From contig JAJDAJ010000104.1 of the NCBI GenBank assembly GCA_029261925.1, positions 1 through 64,000 on the forward strand: a DNA stretch of 64,000 nucleotides, given 5' to 3'. The translations under genes and the position numbers were made by a program. Positions 51,291-60,567 of this stretch are shown here, piece after piece. The stretch's first letter is position 1. Every line of letters begins with the position of its first letter. This DNA comes from Deltaproteobacteria bacterium. Its GTDB lineage: Bacteria > Myxococcota_A > UBA9160 > SZUA-336. The notes below the pieces were generated by a model that had not been told where the DNA came from, did no database searches, and saw nothing but the letters and a program-made list of their open reading frames with translations.

Positions 51291-52366
51291 CGAAGCCGGT
51301 CGCGGTGGTGCTGGCGGGCGGCGGCACGGGTGGCCACATCTTCCCCGCGCTCGCGCTGGCCGGGGCGATCCGCCAGGCCGACCCGGAGGTCCGGCTGAGC
51401 TTCATGGGCACCGAGCGCGGCCAGGAGACGCGCCACGTGCCGGCGGCGGGCGTCGAGCTCGACCTGGTTCCCAGCGCGCAGATCGCGGGCCGCGGCCCGG
51501 CGGGCAAGCTGGCGGGTGCCTGGGCGCTGCTGCGCGGCATCGTGCGAGCGCGAGGGCTGCTGCGCCAGCGCGGCGCGCGCCTGGTGATCGGCGTCGGCGG
51601 CTACGCCTCGGTGCCCGCGGTCGCGGCCGCGCTGACGCTGGGCCTGCCGGTCGCGCTGCTGGAGCCCAACGCACGACCGGGCCGCGCCAACCGGCTGCTC
51701 GCGCGCTTCGCGCGCGCGATCTTCGTGCAGTTCGACGCCGCCGCCCGGGCCTTCCCCGGCGCGACGGTGGAGCGCCTCGGCTACCCGGTGCGCCCGCTCG
51801 CGAAGCCCGCCGATGCGTCGGCCTGTAGCGGAGGCCTGCTGATCGCCGGCGGCAGCCAGGGCGCCCGCTCGGTCAACCGTGCGCTCTGCGCGGCGCTCGA
51901 CGTCCTGGCCGGGCGGGGGCTGCGCGTCACCCACCAGACCGGGCCCCACGACCTGGAGGAGGTGCGCGCGGCCTACGCGGCGGCCGGGGTGGACGCCGAG
52001 ATCGAGGCCTTCTTCGACGACCTGCCCGCACGCATGGCGGCCGCCGACCTGGTGGTGGCGCGGGCCGGCGCCGCGACCGTCGCGGAGCTCTGCGTCGCGG
52101 GCACGGCGTCGATCCTGGTGCCCTACCCGCACGCGGCCGACGACCACCAGATGGCCAACGCGCGCGAGCTCGAGCGCGCGGGCGGCTGCATCGTGGTGCC
52201 CGACGCGGAGCTCGAGGTCGGGCTGCGCCCGACGCTGCGCGGCCTGCTCGACGCCCCCGCGCGCCGCGAGGCGCTGGCCGCGGGCGCCGCGGCGCGCGGC
52301 CGTCCCGACGCCGCCGCCCGCATCTGGGCGCGCTGCCGCGAGCTGATCGGGGAGACCGCGGCATGA
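51281..52366 (+). CDS. murG: UDP-GlcNAc:lipid I GlcNAc transferase MurG
   Basis: 361-aa GT28 enzyme that makes lipid II on the inner face of the membrane. Glycine-rich lipid-binding loop AGGGTGGHIFPALALA, second loop VIGVGGYASVPA, UDP-GlcNAc-binding GGSQGARSVN, VVARAGAATVAEL and PYPHAADDHQMANA. ATG 51281 overlaps ftsW by 10 nt in another frame; stop overlaps murC by 4 nt. Confidence 0.96.
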   Translation: MALAKPVAVVLAGGGTGGHIFPALALAGAIRQADPEVRLSFMGTERGQETRHVPAAGVELDLVPSAQIAGRGPAGKLAGAWALLRGIVRARGLLRQRGARLVIGVGGYASVPAVAAALTLGLPVALLEPNARPGRANRLLARFARAIFVQFDAAARAFPGATVERLGYPVRPLAKPADASACSGGLLIAGGSQGARSVNRALCAALDVLAGRGLRVTHQTGPHDLEEVRAAYAAAGVDAEIEAFFDDLPARMAAADLVVARAGAATVAELCVAGTASILVPYPHAADDHQMANARELERAGGCIVVPDAELEVGLRPTLRGLLDAPARREALAAGAAARGRPDAAARIWARCRELIGETAA

Positions 52367-53727
52367 GACGCGTGCAGCGCGTGCACCTGGTGGGAGTCGG
52401 GGGCGTCGGCATGTCGGGCCTCGCGGAGATCCTGCACGCGCGCGGCTACACGGTGTCGGGCTCCGACGTGCGAGACGGCGCCACCACGGCTCGACTGGCC
52501 GCGCTCGGCGTGCGGGTGACGATCGGCCACGACGCCGCGGCGGTCGCCGACGCCGACGTGGTCGTGTTCTCGTCGGCCATCCGCGCCACCAACCCCGAGC
52601 TGCAGGAGGCCGGCGCACGCCGCATCCCGGTGATCCCGCGTGCCGAGATGCTCGCCGAGCTGATGCGCGGCAAGACCGGCGTGGCGATCTCGGGGGCACA
52701 CGGAAAGACCACCACGACGTCCCTGGTGGGCGACGTGCTGGCCGCCGGCGGGCTCGACCCGACCACGATCGTCGGGGGGCGCCTGCAGAGCCTGGGCGCC
52801 AACTCGCGCATGGGTGCGGGCGACGTCCTGGTGGCCGAGGCCGACGAGAGCGACGGCTCGTTCCTGCGGCTCGTGCCGACGATCGTGGTGCTGACCAACA
52901 TCGACCGGGAGCACCTGGACCACTACGGCAGCTTCGAGAACCTGATCGAGGCGTTCGTCGACTTCGCCAACCGCGTGCCGTTCTTCGGGGCCAACGTGCT
53001 CTGCCTCGACGACCCCCACCTGCAGCAGCTGCTGGGGCGCCTGACGCGCCGCATCTGGACCTACGGCCTCTCCGCCCAGGCGGACGTCTGCGCCACCCGG
53101 ATCGCGACCGAGGGGCTGGGCATGCGCTTCGTGGCGCGCGTGCGCGGCGAGGAGGCCGGCGAGGTCGAGCTGGCCATGCCCGGGATCCACAACGTGGCCA
53201 ACGCGCTGGCGGCGATCGCCGTGGGGCTCGAGCTCGACGTGCCCTTCGAGCGCATCCGCGAGGCGCTGGCCGCGTTCCGGGGCGTGGCGCGCCGCTTCGA
53301 GCGCGTCGGCGAGCGGGACGGCGTCCTGGTGGTGGACGACTACGCGCACCATCCCACGGAGATCCGCGCGACGCTGGCAGCCGCGCGCCGCGGGCTGGGC
53401 CGCCGCCTGCTCGTGGTCTTCCAGCCTCACCGCTACTCGCGCACACGCGACCTCTTCGACGAGCTGGCGCGCGCCTTCCACGACGCCGACGTGCTGCTGC
53501 TGACCGAGATCTATGCCGCGGGCGAGGACAAGGCCCCGGACGTCAGCAGCGCGGCCCTGGCCCGGGCGGTCCGTGATCACGGTCACCGCGCGGTGGAGCA
53601 CCTGGCCGAGCGCGCGGACGTCACGGCGCGCCTCCGGGAGCTCGCGCAGCCTGGCGACGTGCTGATCTTCATGGGAGCAGGTGACATCGGGCAGCTCGCG
53701 CGCGACTTTCTGGGTGGGGTGGGATGA
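52363..53727 (+). CDS. murC: UDP-MurNAc:L-alanine ligase MurC
   Basis: 454-aa ligase, first of the Mur peptide ligases. N-terminal HLVGVGGVGMSGLAEIL (UMP site), P-loop ISGAHGKTTTTS, EADESDGSFL, TNIDREHLDHYG, and C-terminal VVDDYAHHPTEIRATL with FQPHRYSRT, all diagnostic. ATG in 4-nt overlap with murG; the stop overlaps murB. Confidence 0.97.
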   Translation: MRRVQRVHLVGVGGVGMSGLAEILHARGYTVSGSDVRDGATTARLAALGVRVTIGHDAAAVADADVVVFSSAIRATNPELQEAGARRIPVIPRAEMLAELMRGKTGVAISGAHGKTTTTSLVGDVLAAGGLDPTTIVGGRLQSLGANSRMGAGDVLVAEADESDGSFLRLVPTIVVLTNIDREHLDHYGSFENLIEAFVDFANRVPFFGANVLCLDDPHLQQLLGRLTRRIWTYGLSAQADVCATRIATEGLGMRFVARVRGEEAGEVELAMPGIHNVANALAAIAVGLELDVPFERIREALAAFRGVARRFERVGERDGVLVVDDYAHHPTEIRATLAAARRGLGRRLLVVFQPHRYSRTRDLFDELARAFHDADVLLLTEIYAAGEDKAPDVSSAALARAVRDHGHRAVEHLAERADVTARLRELAQPGDVLIFMGAGDIGQLARDFLGGVG

Positions 53728-54632
53728 TCGATGCAGATCTGCGCGACGAGCTCGGTGCTCTCCTGGACCGGCGCGCCGCATTCGACGAGCCGCTGGCACG
53801 CGCCACGTCGCTTCGCGTCGGTGGCCCGGCGGACGCGCTGGTCCGCGTGGACGACGGCGCCGAGCTGGCCGCCGTGCTGCGGCTCTGCAGCGCGCACTCG
53901 ACCCCCGTGCTGGTCCTGGGGGCCGGATTCAACACGCTCGTGCGCGACGGCGGCTTCCGCGGCGTGGCCGTGCGCCTCGGCGGGTTCCGCGAGATCTCAC
54001 AGGACGGCCCGGTGCTGCGAGCGGGAGCCGGAGCGACCCACACACAGGTCACGCGCGCTGCCGCGGAGGCCGGCCTGGCGGGGCTCGAGTTCGCGATCGG
54101 GATCCCGGGCACGGTCGGGGGCTGGGTCGCGATGAACGCCGGCACGCGGGAGCGCGAGATGCGCGACGTGCTGGCGCGCGTGGAGTGGGTCACCCGGGAG
54201 GGCGAGCCGCAGGCCGCCGACCGCGACGCGCTGGTCTTCGAGTACCGCCACACCAGGCTGCCGGAGGGCTCGGTCGTCACCGGCGCCCGCTTCGCCCTGC
54301 GGCCGGACGACCCGGAGCGCATCCGTGGGCGCATGCGCGAGCAGATGGAGGCGCGGCGCGCCAGCCAGCCGGTGGACCAGCCGTCCTGCGGCTCGGTGTT
54401 CAAGAACCCGCCGGGCGACCACGCCGGCCGGCTGATCGAGGCGTCGGGGCTCAAGGGGCAGCGCGCGGGCGAGGCCGCGATCTCCGACCTGCACGCGAAC
54501 TTCATCGTCACCCGCCCCGGAGCGCGCGCCGCCGACGTTCTGGAGCTGATCGAGCTGGCCCGCGAGCGCGTGCGCGAGCGCACGGGCATCGAGCTGGAGA
54601 CGGAGGCACGCATCGTGGGGGAGCCCGCATGA
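53724..54632 (+). CDS. murB: UDP-N-acetylenolpyruvoylglucosamine reductase MurB
   Basis: 302-aa FAD-dependent reductase (type II, without the extra helical insert) that makes UDP-MurNAc. FAD-binding LRVGGPADALVRV and VLGAGFNTLVRDGGF; AGIPGTVGG-like loop GIPGTVGGWVAMNAG; catalytic Ser in PSCGSVFKNPPGDHAGRLIE; and the C-terminal LHANFIVTRPGARAADV. The cluster has no ddl between murB and ftsQ. ATG overlaps murC. Confidence 0.95.
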   Translation: MIDADLRDELGALLDRRAAFDEPLARATSLRVGGPADALVRVDDGAELAAVLRLCSAHSTPVLVLGAGFNTLVRDGGFRGVAVRLGGFREISQDGPVLRAGAGATHTQVTRAAAEAGLAGLEFAIGIPGTVGGWVAMNAGTREREMRDVLARVEWVTREGEPQAADRDALVFEYRHTRLPEGSVVTGARFALRPDDPERIRGRMREQMEARRASQPVDQPSCGSVFKNPPGDHAGRLIEASGLKGQRAGEAAISDLHANFIVTRPGARAADVLELIELARERVRERTGIELETEARIVGEPA

Positions 54633-55363
54633 GGCCGCGCCGCTGCATCTGCGCGCTGGCACTGGTCGGCGCGATCGCCGCGGGCGGCGCCGCGGCCGGC
54701 GGCTGGGCCGTGCGGACGCGCAGCATCGACCTGGCGCCGCTCGAGGCCTGGGTGCGCGGCCCCGACCTCAGCCTGCGCCGCGTGGACTTCGTGGGGCTCG
54801 CAGCGCTCGACGCGCGCGCGCTCTGGGAGAGCACCGGCGTCGCGCGGGGCACCCCGCTGATCGACGTGGACCCCGCCGCCGTGGCCCGGGCCATCGCCGC
54901 GCACCCGCGCGTGGCGCGGGCGCGGGCCGCGCGCGTGCCGCCCGACCGGCTGGTCATCGGCGTGACCGAGCGCATTCCGGTCGCGGTCGATGCCGGCCGG
55001 CTCGCGGGCATCGACGGCGACGGGCGGCGCTTCCCGGTGTCGCCGCAGGAGCTCGAGCAGCTGCCGCGCCTGGTCGGCAACGTCGAGGCCGGAATCGCGG
55101 TGGTCGAGGCCGCGGCGGAGCTGGACATCCGCGCCGGTCGCGTGGACGCCAGCGATCCGCGCGCCATCCGCGTGGAGCTGGCGGAGCCCGGCCCCGCGCT
55201 GCGCGTGGCGCGCGCACCGCGGCGCGAGCTGCAGCGCTGGCTGCGCCTGCGCGACAGCGGCCTGGTGGCGCGCTATGCACCGGGCGAGATCGATCTGCGC
55301 TTCCCGGGAAGCGCGGTGCTGAGCAGCATCCAGGTCAAGGGGGGTAGCGATGGCTCGAGGTGA
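54629..55363 (+). CDS. ftsQ: Cell division protein FtsQ/DivIB
   Basis: 244-aa bitopic protein. Short N-terminus, one membrane helix (ICALALVGAIAAGGAAAGGW), then a POTRA domain (LRRVDFVGLAALDARALWE, PLIDVDPAAVARAIAAHPRV) and the beta domain (VGVTERIPVAVD-like region, IDGDGRRFPV, AEPGPALRVA). It recruits FtsL/FtsB to the septum. The signal-anchor is unusually Ala/Gly-rich. The 3' end overlaps ftsA by 14 nt. Confidence 0.88.
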   Translation: MRPRRCICALALVGAIAAGGAAAGGWAVRTRSIDLAPLEAWVRGPDLSLRRVDFVGLAALDARALWESTGVARGTPLIDVDPAAVARAIAAHPRVARARAARVPPDRLVIGVTERIPVAVDAGRLAGIDGDGRRFPVSPQELEQLPRLVGNVEAGIAVVEAAAELDIRAGRVDASDPRAIRVELAEPGPALRVARAPRRELQRWLRLRDSGLVARYAPGEIDLRFPGSAVLSSIQVKGGSDGSR

Positions 55364-56579
55364 CGACCTGATCGTGGGTCTGGACGTTGGAACGACCAAG
55401 ATCTGCGCGATCGTGGCGGAGCGCCGAGCGGGCGCGACCGACGTGATCGGCATCGGCACGCACCCCTCGCGAGGGCTGCGCAGGGGCGTCGTGGTCGACA
55501 TCGACGCGACCACCGACTCGATCCGAAAGGCGGTCGACGAGGCCGAGCTGATGGCCGGCTGCGAGATCAACGCGGTCTACGCCGGGATCGCCGGCGGCCA
55601 CATCGAGAGCCACAACGAGATCGGCATGATCGCGATCAAGGATCGCGAGGTGAAGCCGGGCGACGTGCGGCGCGTGATCGAGCAGGCCCAGGCCGTCGCA
55701 ATCCCGGCGGATCGCGAGGTGGTCCACGTGCTGCCCCAGGAGTACGAGATCGACGGCCAGGACGGCATCAAGCAGCCCATCGGGATGAGCGGCGTGCGGC
55801 TGATCGCCAACGTGCACATCGTGACGGCCGCCGTGACCTCGGTGCAGAACGTGGTCAAGTGCTGCAACAAGGCCGGCCTGAACGTGATCGACATCGTGCT
55901 GGAGCCGATCGCCTCGAGCGAGGCGGTGCTCAGCCCCGACGAGCGCGAGCTGGGCGTCGCCCTGGTGGACATGGGCGGCGGCACCACCGACCTGGCCGTC
56001 TTCCGCAACGGCTCGATCAAGCACTCCGCCGTGCTCTCGCTGGGCGGCTACCACCTGACCAACGACGCCGCGGTCGGCCTGCGCACGCCGTTTGACCAGG
56101 CCGAGCGGGTCAAGCGGCGCTACGGCTGCGCCGCGCCGCGGCTGCTGCGCCAGGACGAGCTCCTGGTCGTGCCGGGCGTCGGCGGACGCCAGCCCAGCGA
56201 GGTCAGCCGCAAGGAGCTCGCCAGCTTCCTGGAGCCGCGCATCGAGGAGATCCTGGGTCTGGTGCGCGAGGAGCTCCAGACCTCGGGCTTCCATGGGCGC
56301 ATCCCCGCCGGCGTGGTGGTCACGGGCGGCTCGAGCGCGCTCGAGGGCATGCCCGAGCTGGCCGAGGAGGTCTTCGAGCTGCCCACGCGCCGCGGCCTGC
56401 CCGGCGGCGTGGGCGGGCTGGTCGATCGCGTGCAGGGACCCGAGTTCGCCACCGGCGTGGGGCTCGCGCTCTGGGGCGCCAGCCGCCCCGGACGCCAGCG
56501 CTTCCGCATCACCGACCGCGCACCCTTCCGGGGGATCCGGGCGCGGATGCGGGAGTGGTTCTATGGAGACTTCTCCTGA
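55350..56579 (+). CDS. ftsA: Cell division protein FtsA
   Basis: 409-aa actin-like ATPase that tethers FtsZ to the membrane. IVGLDVGTTKICAIVAE (phosphate 1), the SHS2/1C subdomain INAVYAGIAGGHIESHN, phosphate 2 LVDMGGGTTDLAVFRNG, and GVVVTGGSSALEGMPELAEEVF. The C-terminus ends in an amphipathic, Arg-rich helix (IRARMREWFYGDF), the membrane-targeting sequence. The overlap with ftsQ suggests coupled translation. A 427-bp gap follows before ftsZ. Confidence 0.95.
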   Translation: MARGDDLIVGLDVGTTKICAIVAERRAGATDVIGIGTHPSRGLRRGVVVDIDATTDSIRKAVDEAELMAGCEINAVYAGIAGGHIESHNEIGMIAIKDREVKPGDVRRVIEQAQAVAIPADREVVHVLPQEYEIDGQDGIKQPIGMSGVRLIANVHIVTAAVTSVQNVVKCCNKAGLNVIDIVLEPIASSEAVLSPDERELGVALVDMGGGTTDLAVFRNGSIKHSAVLSLGGYHLTNDAAVGLRTPFDQAERVKRRYGCAAPRLLRQDELLVVPGVGGRQPSEVSRKELASFLEPRIEEILGLVREELQTSGFHGRIPAGVVVTGGSSALEGMPELAEEVFELPTRRGLPGGVGGLVDRVQGPEFATGVGLALWGASRPGRQRFRITDRAPFRGIRARMREWFYGDFS

Positions 56580-57006
56580 GCCGACTCGCTTCCATCGAGT
56601 GCTGCCCCCCTCCTGCCGGGGGGGGTCGGTTCGCGAGCTCGGGTGACCCCCCGCGCTGCGTCCCGGTGGCGCGTTCCGTCGGTCGCGCGTCCCGGGGGAC
56701 GGCGATCGTGGGGGCGCACTCGCAGCTCGGCCTCGCCGCGGACGGGTGCCCGGCGGTTCGGGCGCTCGCGATCGTGGTGACCGCGGAGGCGTTGTGACCG
56801 CCGTCACCGGAGCGTGTGGGGCGGGCCGGCGGCTGGCCGGGGGGCGAGCTCGCCGTGCCGACCTCTTCGTCTCGCCCGGGTGTCGCGCTTCGTGCTCCCG
56901 CCGGTGTGTCGCGGACTCGTTTTGCATGCATTCGACCGACGAGCGCGCTAACTCTTTGGCGTGCGTGTCCGCTCGTGACTCGCGCTGATTCCGTGGGGGG
57001 TAGTCG
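56580..57006. other. Intergenic region ftsA-ftsZ
   Basis: A 427-bp gap, by far the largest in the cluster. A G-tract hairpin (CCCCCC at 56605-56610, TCCTGCC loop, GGGGGG from 56618) lies 25 nt after ftsA and could slow or end transcription. A short A+T-rich stretch with TTGCAT (56922-56927) and GCTAAC (56947-56952) is the best promoter candidate for ftsZ but has a 19-bp spacer. No gene is supported in the gap. FtsZ level may therefore be set separately from the rest of the cluster. Confidence 0.4.
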
Positions 57007-58188
57007 ATGATCCAGTTCGAGCAGGACTCTCCCGCTGGCGCTCGCATCAAGGTGGTGGGCGTGGGCGGCGGCGGCGGCAACGCCGTCAACACCATGATCA
57101 AGGCCGGTCTCGGGGGCGTGGAGTTCGTCGCCTGCAACACCGACGCTCAGGCGCTGATCGACAACCTGGCGACCAGCAAGATCCATCTGGGCGACCGTGG
57201 CCTCGGGGCCGGTGCGGATCCCTGCGTGGGCCGTGCCTCGGCCGACGAGACCCGCGAGCGCATCGCCGAGTCGCTGACCGGCGCCGACATGGTCTTCGTG
57301 ACCGCGGGCCTCGGGGGCGGCACGGGGACGGGGGCGAGCCCGGTGATCGCGGATGTGGCCAAGGAACTCGGCGCGCTGACCGTGGCCGTGGTCACGCGGC
57401 CGTTCCTGTTCGAGGGCTCGGTCCGGGCACGGCAGGCCAACGACGGCCTCGACGCACTGCACGACGTGGTCGACACGCTGATCACGATCCCGAACGACCG
57501 CCTGCTGCAGATCGCGGGCTCCGGAACGCCGCTGACCGAGGCCTTCCGGATGGCCGACGAGGTGCTGCTCAACGCGGTCCAGGGCATCGCCGACCTGATC
57601 ACGGTCCAGGGCCTGATCAACCTCGACTTCGCCGACGTGCGCACGATCATGAACGAGATGGGCATGGCCCTGATGGGTACCGGTCGGGCGCGCGGTGAGA
57701 GCCGGGCCCTGGTGGCGGCCCAGGCGGCCATCTCCAACCCGCTGCTCGAGGACGTCTCGATCCGCGGCGCCCGCGGCGTGCTGGTCAACGTGACCGGCGG
57801 GCCGGACATGACCCTGCACGAGGTCAACGAGGCGCTGACCCTGATCAACGAGGAGAGCCACGAGGGCGCCAACATCATCTTCGGCTCGGTGATCCAGGAG
57901 GATCTCGAGGACGAGGTACGCGTCACCGTCATCGCGACCGGTCTCTCGGAGCGCGTGCGGACGCGCGCGGCGGACCCGCTGCCGGATCTCGGCAACGTGA
58001 CCCCGCTCCGGCCCGACCCGGAGCTCGAGGCGCCGGAGATCGGCGAGGCGAGCGGCATCGCGCCCGTGAGCGCGGACATCACCGCCGAGATGGAGGGGGG
58101 CGATCCCTTCTTCTCCCCGTTCGAGGACGAGGAGGAGATCGACGTGCCGACCTTCATCCGCCGCACGCGCGACTCCGAGGCCGGCTGA
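57007..58188 (+). CDS. ftsZ: Cell division protein FtsZ
   Basis: 393-aa tubulin-like GTPase that forms the Z ring. Nucleotide-binding [24 protein letters not shown], tubulin signature [16 protein letters not shown]7 loop [11 protein letters not shown] with catalytic Asp. A variable linker of about 65 residues is followed by a C-terminal peptide DVPTFIRR, the site that binds FtsA. ATG with GGGGGG upstream. Confidence 0.97.
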   Translation: MIQFEQDSPAGARIKVVGVGGGGGNAVNTMIKAGLGGVEFVACNTDAQALIDNLATSKIHLGDRGLGAGADPCVGRASADETRERIAESLTGADMVFVTAGLGGGTGTGASPVIADVAKELGALTVAVVTRPFLFEGSVRARQANDGLDALHDVVDTLITIPNDRLLQIAGSGTPLTEAFRMADEVLLNAVQGIADLITVQGLINLDFADVRTIMNEMGMALMGTGRARGESRALVAAQAAISNPLLEDVSIRGARGVLVNVTGGPDMTLHEVNEALTLINEESHEGANIIFGSVIQEDLEDEVRVTVIATGLSERVRTRAADPLPDLGNVTPLRPDPELEAPEIGEASGIAPVSADITAEMEGGDPFFSPFEDEEEIDVPTFIRRTRDSEAG

Positions 58189-58211
58189 CCGACCGCGGCT
58201 CGCGGCCTCCG

Positions 58212-59324
58212 GTGCGCGACCTGCGGCTCGCGGTCCCCTGCCGGAAGGCGGTCCTCGCCCTGGCCGCGGCGGCGGCGCTCGCGTGCAGCAGCGCGGGTCG
58301 GCCGGAGATCGCGCGGCCGCCGCCACCGCGCGACGTGCCCCTGGCCAGCCTCGAGCACGCACCGCTGTCGCCGCGCGACGTGGTGGTCCAGCCCGAGGGC
58401 CGCACGGTCGAGGAGAGCTGGCTGCTCGACCTGTACACGCTGCTGCACCGCCGCGACTACGAGGTCGTGCGCCTGCTCTACCCCGGTGCCACCGGCTCCG
58501 ACGCGGTCGCGCACCTGGCCCTGCCCCACGGCGAGGCGCGCGTGCCGCTGGTGATCGTTTTCCCGATCCTGGGCGGGACCCACGTGACCTCGGAGCTGAT
58601 GTCCAAGGTGCTGGTGGCACGCGGCTTCGCGGTGGCGCGGCTCGAGCGCCAGCCACTCGGCCTGGAGACCGCCAGCGACATCCGGCCCGTCGTCGAGCAG
58701 ATCCGCCTGGCGATCCTCGACGCGCGGCGGCTGCTCGACTGGCTCGAGACCCATCCGCGCATCGACCCGGCCCGGATCGCCAGTGCCGGGACCAGCCTGG
58801 GGAGCCTGCAGGCCGCCACGCTGCTCGCCGTGGACGACCGCGTGCGCGCGGGGCTGCTGCTGCTCAGCGGCGGCGGTCTGGCGGAGATCCTGGCGGTCTC
58901 GCGCGAGCGCCCCGTGCGCATCTTCCGGGAGCGCCTGATGGGTCGACTCGGCCTGACGGATCCGCAGGCGCTGATCGAGAGCATGCGGCCGGTCACGCGC
59001 ACGGTGGATCCGCTGACCTTCGCGCATCGCGTCGATCCCGCGGCCGTGATGCTGGTCTCGGGGCGCTTCGACCGCGTGATCCCGCCCGCGCGCGCACGTG
59101 CGCTCTGGGAGGCGCTGGGCCGGCCGCGCTGGGATCGCGTGCCCGCCGGTCACTACCAGGCCTTCCCGTTTCTCTTCCACGCCCTCGGCCGCGGCGCGCG
59201 CCACCTGCGCGAGCGCCTCGATGCAGCGGAGGCCTCAGCGCCGGTGCCCGGCGTCGCCGGCGCCCGTCTCGATCAGCTCGCGCAGACCGTCCAGGTGCGC
59301 GCGGACGTCGCCGGGCAGCCGTAG
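58212..59324 (+). CDS. Alpha/beta-hydrolase lipoprotein
   Basis: 370 aa. Lipobox signal (LALAAAAALACSS), then an alpha/beta-hydrolase domain: PLVIVFPILGG, nucleophile Ser in SAGTSLGSLQAA, acid Asp in SGRFDRVIPP and His in AGHYQAFPF. Predicted envelope-anchored esterase or peptidase of unknown substrate. Its last 90 nt overlap the cytochrome gene on the other strand; the corresponding residues lie beyond the hydrolase core and may be a run-on tail. GTG start 24 nt after ftsZ. Confidence 0.8.
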   Translation: MRDLRLAVPCRKAVLALAAAAALACSSAGRPEIARPPPPRDVPLASLEHAPLSPRDVVVQPEGRTVEESWLLDLYTLLHRRDYEVVRLLYPGATGSDAVAHLALPHGEARVPLVIVFPILGGTHVTSELMSKVLVARGFAVARLERQPLGLETASDIRPVVEQIRLAILDARRLLDWLETHPRIDPARIASAGTSLGSLQAATLLAVDDRVRAGLLLLSGGGLAEILAVSRERPVRIFRERLMGRLGLTDPQALIESMRPVTRTVDPLTFAHRVDPAAVMLVSGRFDRVIPPARARALWEALGRPRWDRVPAGHYQAFPFLFHALGRGARHLRERLDAAEASAPVPGVAGARLDQLAQTVQVRADVAGQP

Positions 59325-60386
59325 CCCGGCCGAGCCGGTGAAGCCCACCAGCGTCTCCTCCTCGAGCACGGCGTAGGCGTCCCGCGCGGCCGCGGAGCCG
59401 GGTGCGGCCCGCACCGCGGCCTCGAGGTACCAGGCTGCGTCCGAGCTCCAGAAGCTGCGCCCGATGCGCGACTCGACCAGACCCAGCAGCTGGTAGGCGC
59501 GCGCCAGCTCGAGCGGGGTCCCGCCGCGCTCCACCTGCTCGTGGAGCTCCCGCGACGCGAACACGTAGTGGACCAGTGCGCGGCGGTCACTCGGGAAGGA
59601 GATCTGCGTCCGCCCCTCGTCGATCAGGGCCGCGGCGCTGGCGATCCGGTCGGCCCCGGGCTCGCGCGCGGCCAGCTCGCGCAGCGCCCCGGCCCAGTAG
59701 CGCGCATCGCGCCGCAGCTGCAGCCAGAGGTCGTCTCGCTGCGCGAAGCGCTCCAGGGCCGGCACCGCACGCAGTGGATCGCGGCGGACGCGGACGCAGA
59801 TCACGATGTAGTCGGTGAGCGGACCGACCAGGTCCGCCGGCACCAGCCGGTCGGAAGCGAGCTGCTCCTCGAGCAGCTCGAGCGCCTCGTCGAAGCGCCG
59901 CGTGGCCATCAGCACCCGCGTGCGGGCGAGCGGGGGCAGGGCCGCCACCTGCTCGGAGCGTGCGAGCTCGAGCGCCACCGGACGCGGCTTCTCGTCGGGC
60001 CCCCGTGTGTGACACGCCGCACAGTGCTGCGTGAGCTGGCGCACGCCGTAGCCCGCGGCGTGAGCATTGCCCGCCTCCAGATGCCGCAGCGCGCGCGCGA
60101 CATCGAGCACGAGTGCCTGGCCGGTGCGACGCGCGGCGGGATCGCCTAGATGCTGCGTGTGGGCCTCGAGCTGGCGCGCGCCGGCCGCCAGCTCGCGCAG
60201 CGCGTCGCCGAGCTCCTCGCGGCGCGCCGGGTCCTCCAGCACCGCGTCCTCGGAGACCAGCGGCAGGAGCGCGCGCAGGCTCCCCAGCAGCCGGTGCATG
60301 TCGGGCCGCAGATCGGGGGGCGCGTCGGCGAGGACCGCGGACGGCACGAGGAGCAGGCAGAGCAGGATCGATCGCGGCGTGCGCAT
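59235..60386 (-). CDS. Secreted monohaem c-type cytochrome with helical repeats
   Basis: 383 aa. Signal peptide (SILLCLLLVPSAVLA), a helical N-terminal domain with one haem-binding CxxCH (LTQHCAACHTRG near residue 130), and a C-terminal region of paired helices resembling TPR-like repeats (RRFDEALELLEEQLA, ALVHYVFASRELHEQ, ARAYQLLGLVESRIG). It is divergent from another c-type cytochrome gene 181 bp away. A sigma-54-like element (GGGCCC-GCGCC-TTGCA) ends 13 nt upstream of the ATG. Its 3' end overlaps the hydrolase gene. Confidence 0.8.
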   Translation of the reverse strand: MRTPRSILLCLLLVPSAVLADAPPDLRPDMHRLLGSLRALLPLVSEDAVLEDPARREELGDALRELAAGARQLEAHTQHLGDPAARRTGQALVLDVARALRHLEAGNAHAAGYGVRQLTQHCAACHTRGPDEKPRPVALELARSEQVAALPPLARTRVLMATRRFDEALELLEEQLASDRLVPADLVGPLTDYIVICVRVRRDPLRAVPALERFAQRDDLWLQLRRDARYWAGALRELAAREPGADRIASAAALIDEGRTQISFPSDRRALVHYVFASRELHEQVERGGTPLELARAYQLLGLVESRIGRSFWSSDAAWYLEAAVRAAPGSAAARDAYAVLEEETLVGFTGSAGLRLPGDVRAHLDGLRELIETGAGDAGHRR

Positions 60387-60399
60387 GCACTCGCCCGTG

Positions 60400-60415
60400 T
60401 GCAAGGCGCGGGCCC
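60400..60415 (-). promoter_or_regulatory. Sigma-54-like element (leftward), imperfect
   Basis: Reading leftward: GGGCCC-GCGCC-TTGCA. The -12 box matches exactly; the -24 box has C for A and a non-consensus first base. Predicted start near 60389, 3 nt before the ATG at 60386. Confidence 0.35.
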
Positions 60416-60539
60416 GCCGGCCGGGGCGTGCTGGCGCCCTCACGGCGCGTCGCGGTGACAGCGCGCCCCATGCGTGGGACGCGCTGCCTCCGGTCCCGTG
60501 CCGGGGCTGGCCGCGCGTGCCGGCCGAGCCCCCGCGGCG

Positions 60540-60555
60540 CGGCACGCCGCTTGCT
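60540..60555 (+). promoter_or_regulatory. Sigma-54 promoter (rightward), cytochrome gene
   Basis: CGGCAC-GCCGC-TTGCT, matching the consensus except C for the first T. Predicted start near 60566, two nt before the ATG at 60568. I do not see the TGTAG-type dyad in this gap, so a different activator may act here. Confidence 0.6.
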
Positions 60556-60567
60556 CAGACTGGCGGC

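Noticed and set aside
56920-56953. ftsZ promoter TTGCAT...GCTAAC
   Set aside because: Spacer is 19 bp and the -10 matches only three positions; kept only as a note in the intergenic entry.
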